Shown piece by piece: positions 62,290 through 64,000 of a stretch of DNA of 64,000 bases (the first letter of the stretch is position 1; each line of letters begins with the position of its first letter). Below the pieces are notes generated by a model that ran no database searches, had not been told where the DNA came from, and was given only the letters and a program-made list of their open reading frames with translations. Both the position numbers and the translations under genes were made by a program. Source of the DNA: Onchocerca volvulus (Eukaryota; Nematoda; Chromadorea; Rhabditida; Onchocercidae); assembly GCA_000499405.2 (NCBI GenBank), contig HG738143.1, forward strand, positions 124,001-188,000. Direction: 5' to 3'.

Positions 62290-62760
62290 CTGTAGTCAAA
62301 ATTTTTGCAACTAAATAATATTCCGATTAAAAAACTCGAAAAATTCGAAATCAAATTAAATCAAAATCTATTTGAATATTTTAATTTACCGAAACATCTT
62401 AATCGGAATATTCCGATCAAATTACTCAAATATTCGGATTCAAATAATATTCCGATCTGCATGCTGAATTATACTGATCAAATAATAATTCCAATTAAAA
62501 TTTTGAGTATTTGTAATCAAGCAAATATTCTGATTAAACACTTAAGTAATCACGATTAAATAATGATCGGTTAAAATACTCAAGTATTTGTAATCAAATA
62601 ATATTTCAATTAAAATACTTCGATATTTGTAATCAAATCTTATTTCGATTAAAAAAATAAAATATTCTTAATTGAATAATATTTCAATTAGAATACTCAA
62701 ATAATACGATAGTATTCCAATTGAATTATTTGACTGGCTTAATTTCAATTGAATTAAGTA
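62290..62760. repeat. Tandem repeat, about 39 bp x11-12
   Basis: Units read AATCAAATAATATT(C/T)C(G/A)ATTAAA followed by (A)TACTCAA(G)TATT(C/T)G and decay to the right. Period 39 lets the left part translate as NIPIKxL repeats (62305-62559); this looks accidental. Confidence 0.85.
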
Positions 62761-64000
62761 TTTCAATTCAATTCGTGTATTTGTTTAATCATTTTGAATA
62801 TTTAAATAAAAAAAAAAAAAAACCATTTTTTTCAGCTCCTAATTTATTTACTAATTTTCCCATTTAGTTCATCCTACAAATTCATTTCAAAAATTACAAA
62901 TTCAATTAAAAACGAGAATTTTTTTTTTTTTAAAATGTTGTAAACTATTATTTTATCCTTTTTTTTTGTTTCCGCTATGATAATTTTTTTCTTAAATATT
63001 TAATTTAACTTTATTTTACAAAAAAAAATTAAATTGTGTATTTGATTTATTTTTATTTAATTATATATTTAATTATTAATTCTGTATTTGAAATTTAATC
63101 CGATATTTGATTCAGTTTTTCGTCTTTTTTTTTTCTTTATTTTTCTTTTTATTTCAATTTCAGCATTTCTTTTTTCGTATTCAAGAGAGATGAGATATTT
63201 TAAAATTGCCAGCAAATTTATCATCATTCTTTTTTTTTTTTTTTTTTTTCAATTCCAATTTGGTTTTTCATTCTTCTTTTTTCTTCCATTTCTCTTTTTT
63301 TTATTTTTCCACATTTTTTTTCCTTAATTTTCTTTCGTCATTTCTTCTTTTTTTTTTTTTTTTTTTTGTTATTTCATCTTTTCATCAAATTTCACATCAA
63401 TTTTTCCTTTTCATCAATTTCAAATTTTTGCTTTGCATCAAAATAAAAAAAAATAGGAATTTTCATACTTAATTTTTTTTTTTCACAAACAAAATTCATT
63501 TCAAATATCATTTAAAATTTTTAAAATGATGAATTTTGAGTATATAAACTATCAATCTTTTTTTATTTCGTTTTTTTTTTCTTTCTTATTCAATTTTTCT
63601 TTTCCTCACTTTTTTAATTTAATCAATAATTTTTGGTGGAAAAAAAAATTATAATCAAATAATCAAAAAAAAAAAAATAGTAGTAATTAATTAATTAAAA
63701 AACATGATTGACTTCCTTATCTGAAAAATTAAATTAATTATCCAGAAATTTCCAAACCAATTACTCGTTTTTATCTGGGAAAATCATAAATCAATTTTTC
63801 TTACTCTGCAAATTTGTAATCAATAGTATTGCTAAAATTCCCGAAAATTATGAGGTATTTTTTGTTCAAAAATTTATAATTAATTTCAAATTACTTCTTA
63901 TCCGTTATGATCATGATTAATTAAAATTACAATCAATTTTTGGCTCAAAAATTAATTGTAATTAATATCAAACTATAATTTTAATTGGCAAATCATAATT

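Larger units (their letters stand above)
59084..64000. other. Intergenic region upstream of the GGARAF-type gene, repeats only
   Basis: About 4.9 kb. It contains diverged repeats around 59130-59740 just upstream of exon 1, a pyrimidine tract (59905-60185), a (TTA)n run ending in an N and poly-A (60342-60468), a duplicated segment (60720-61120), a 39-bp tandem repeat (62290-62760), and poly-T-rich DNA to the end. A CATCATCATCAT run lies at about 59801. The promoter of the gene is presumably near 59084-59300 but no box is recognisable. Confidence 0.5.

Noticed and set aside
62305..62559. 84-codon frame with repeated NIPIKxL
   Set aside because: It comes from a 39-bp tandem repeat whose period is a multiple of three; the array continues beyond the frame with stops, and there is no splice or start context.
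1..64000. CRISPR arrays, bacterial operons, rRNA genes
   Set aside because: No regularly spaced identical repeats with unique spacers, no ribosome-binding-site-led gene runs and no rRNA-like conserved segments were seen; the sequence is eukaryotic.

Overview
The window looks like nuclear DNA of a nematode. The sequence is extremely AT-rich (by eye about four bases in five) and full of poly-A/T runs, AAT/TTA microsatellites and decayed tandem repeats. Genes are sparse and split by GT-AG introns with TTTCAG- or TTTTAG-type acceptors. Two of the genes encode neuropeptide precursors of kinds known from nematodes: an NLP-13-like '(D/E)FMxFG' precursor and an NLP-9/NLP-21-like 'GGARAF' precursor. 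The transposons are Helitrons. I cannot name the species. There is no sign of bacterial organisation.

Layout. (1) 1-802, + strand: last two exons of an unrecognised acidic protein cut by the window edge, with a possible orphan exon at 1191-1254. (2) 2701-4823, + strand: a complete five-exon ESCO/Eco1 cohesin acetyltransferase. (3) 6593-9730, - strand and convergent with ESCO: a four-exon secreted Ly6/three-finger protein with a GPI-anchor-like tail. (4) 9731-25079: about 15 kb without a supportable gene, holding tandem repeats and a Helitron relic. (5) 25080-27219, - strand: NLP-13-like precursor, three exons. (6) 27242-52660: about 25 kb of intergenic DNA with a small foldback element, a 19-bp perfect palindrome, satellites and a cluster of Helitrons. 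The best Helitron, 47076-49793 on the - strand, has a TC 5' end, a hairpin plus CTAG 3' end, and decayed Rep and Pif1-helicase coding sequence. (7) 52661-59083, - strand: GGARAF-type precursor, four exons, with a 4.6-kb first intron and a last exon too small to show as a long ORF. (8) 59084-64000: repeats only, including a 270-bp pyrimidine tract and one ambiguous base (N at 60437).

The genes do not form a pathway. ESCO acts on chromosomes in the nucleus, the Ly6 protein probably at the cell surface, and the two neuropeptide genes in secretory neurons. All exon joins were worked out by hand from splice signals and reading phase. In each of the four complete genes every junction keeps frame and the model ends in a stop, which is the main support. 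Names rest on motif recognition without a database search. The most noteworthy items are the 28-bp-stem miRNA-like hairpin inside a Ly6 intron, the tandem array grown over a splice donor of the GGARAF gene, and the Helitron family with inverted subterminal blocks.
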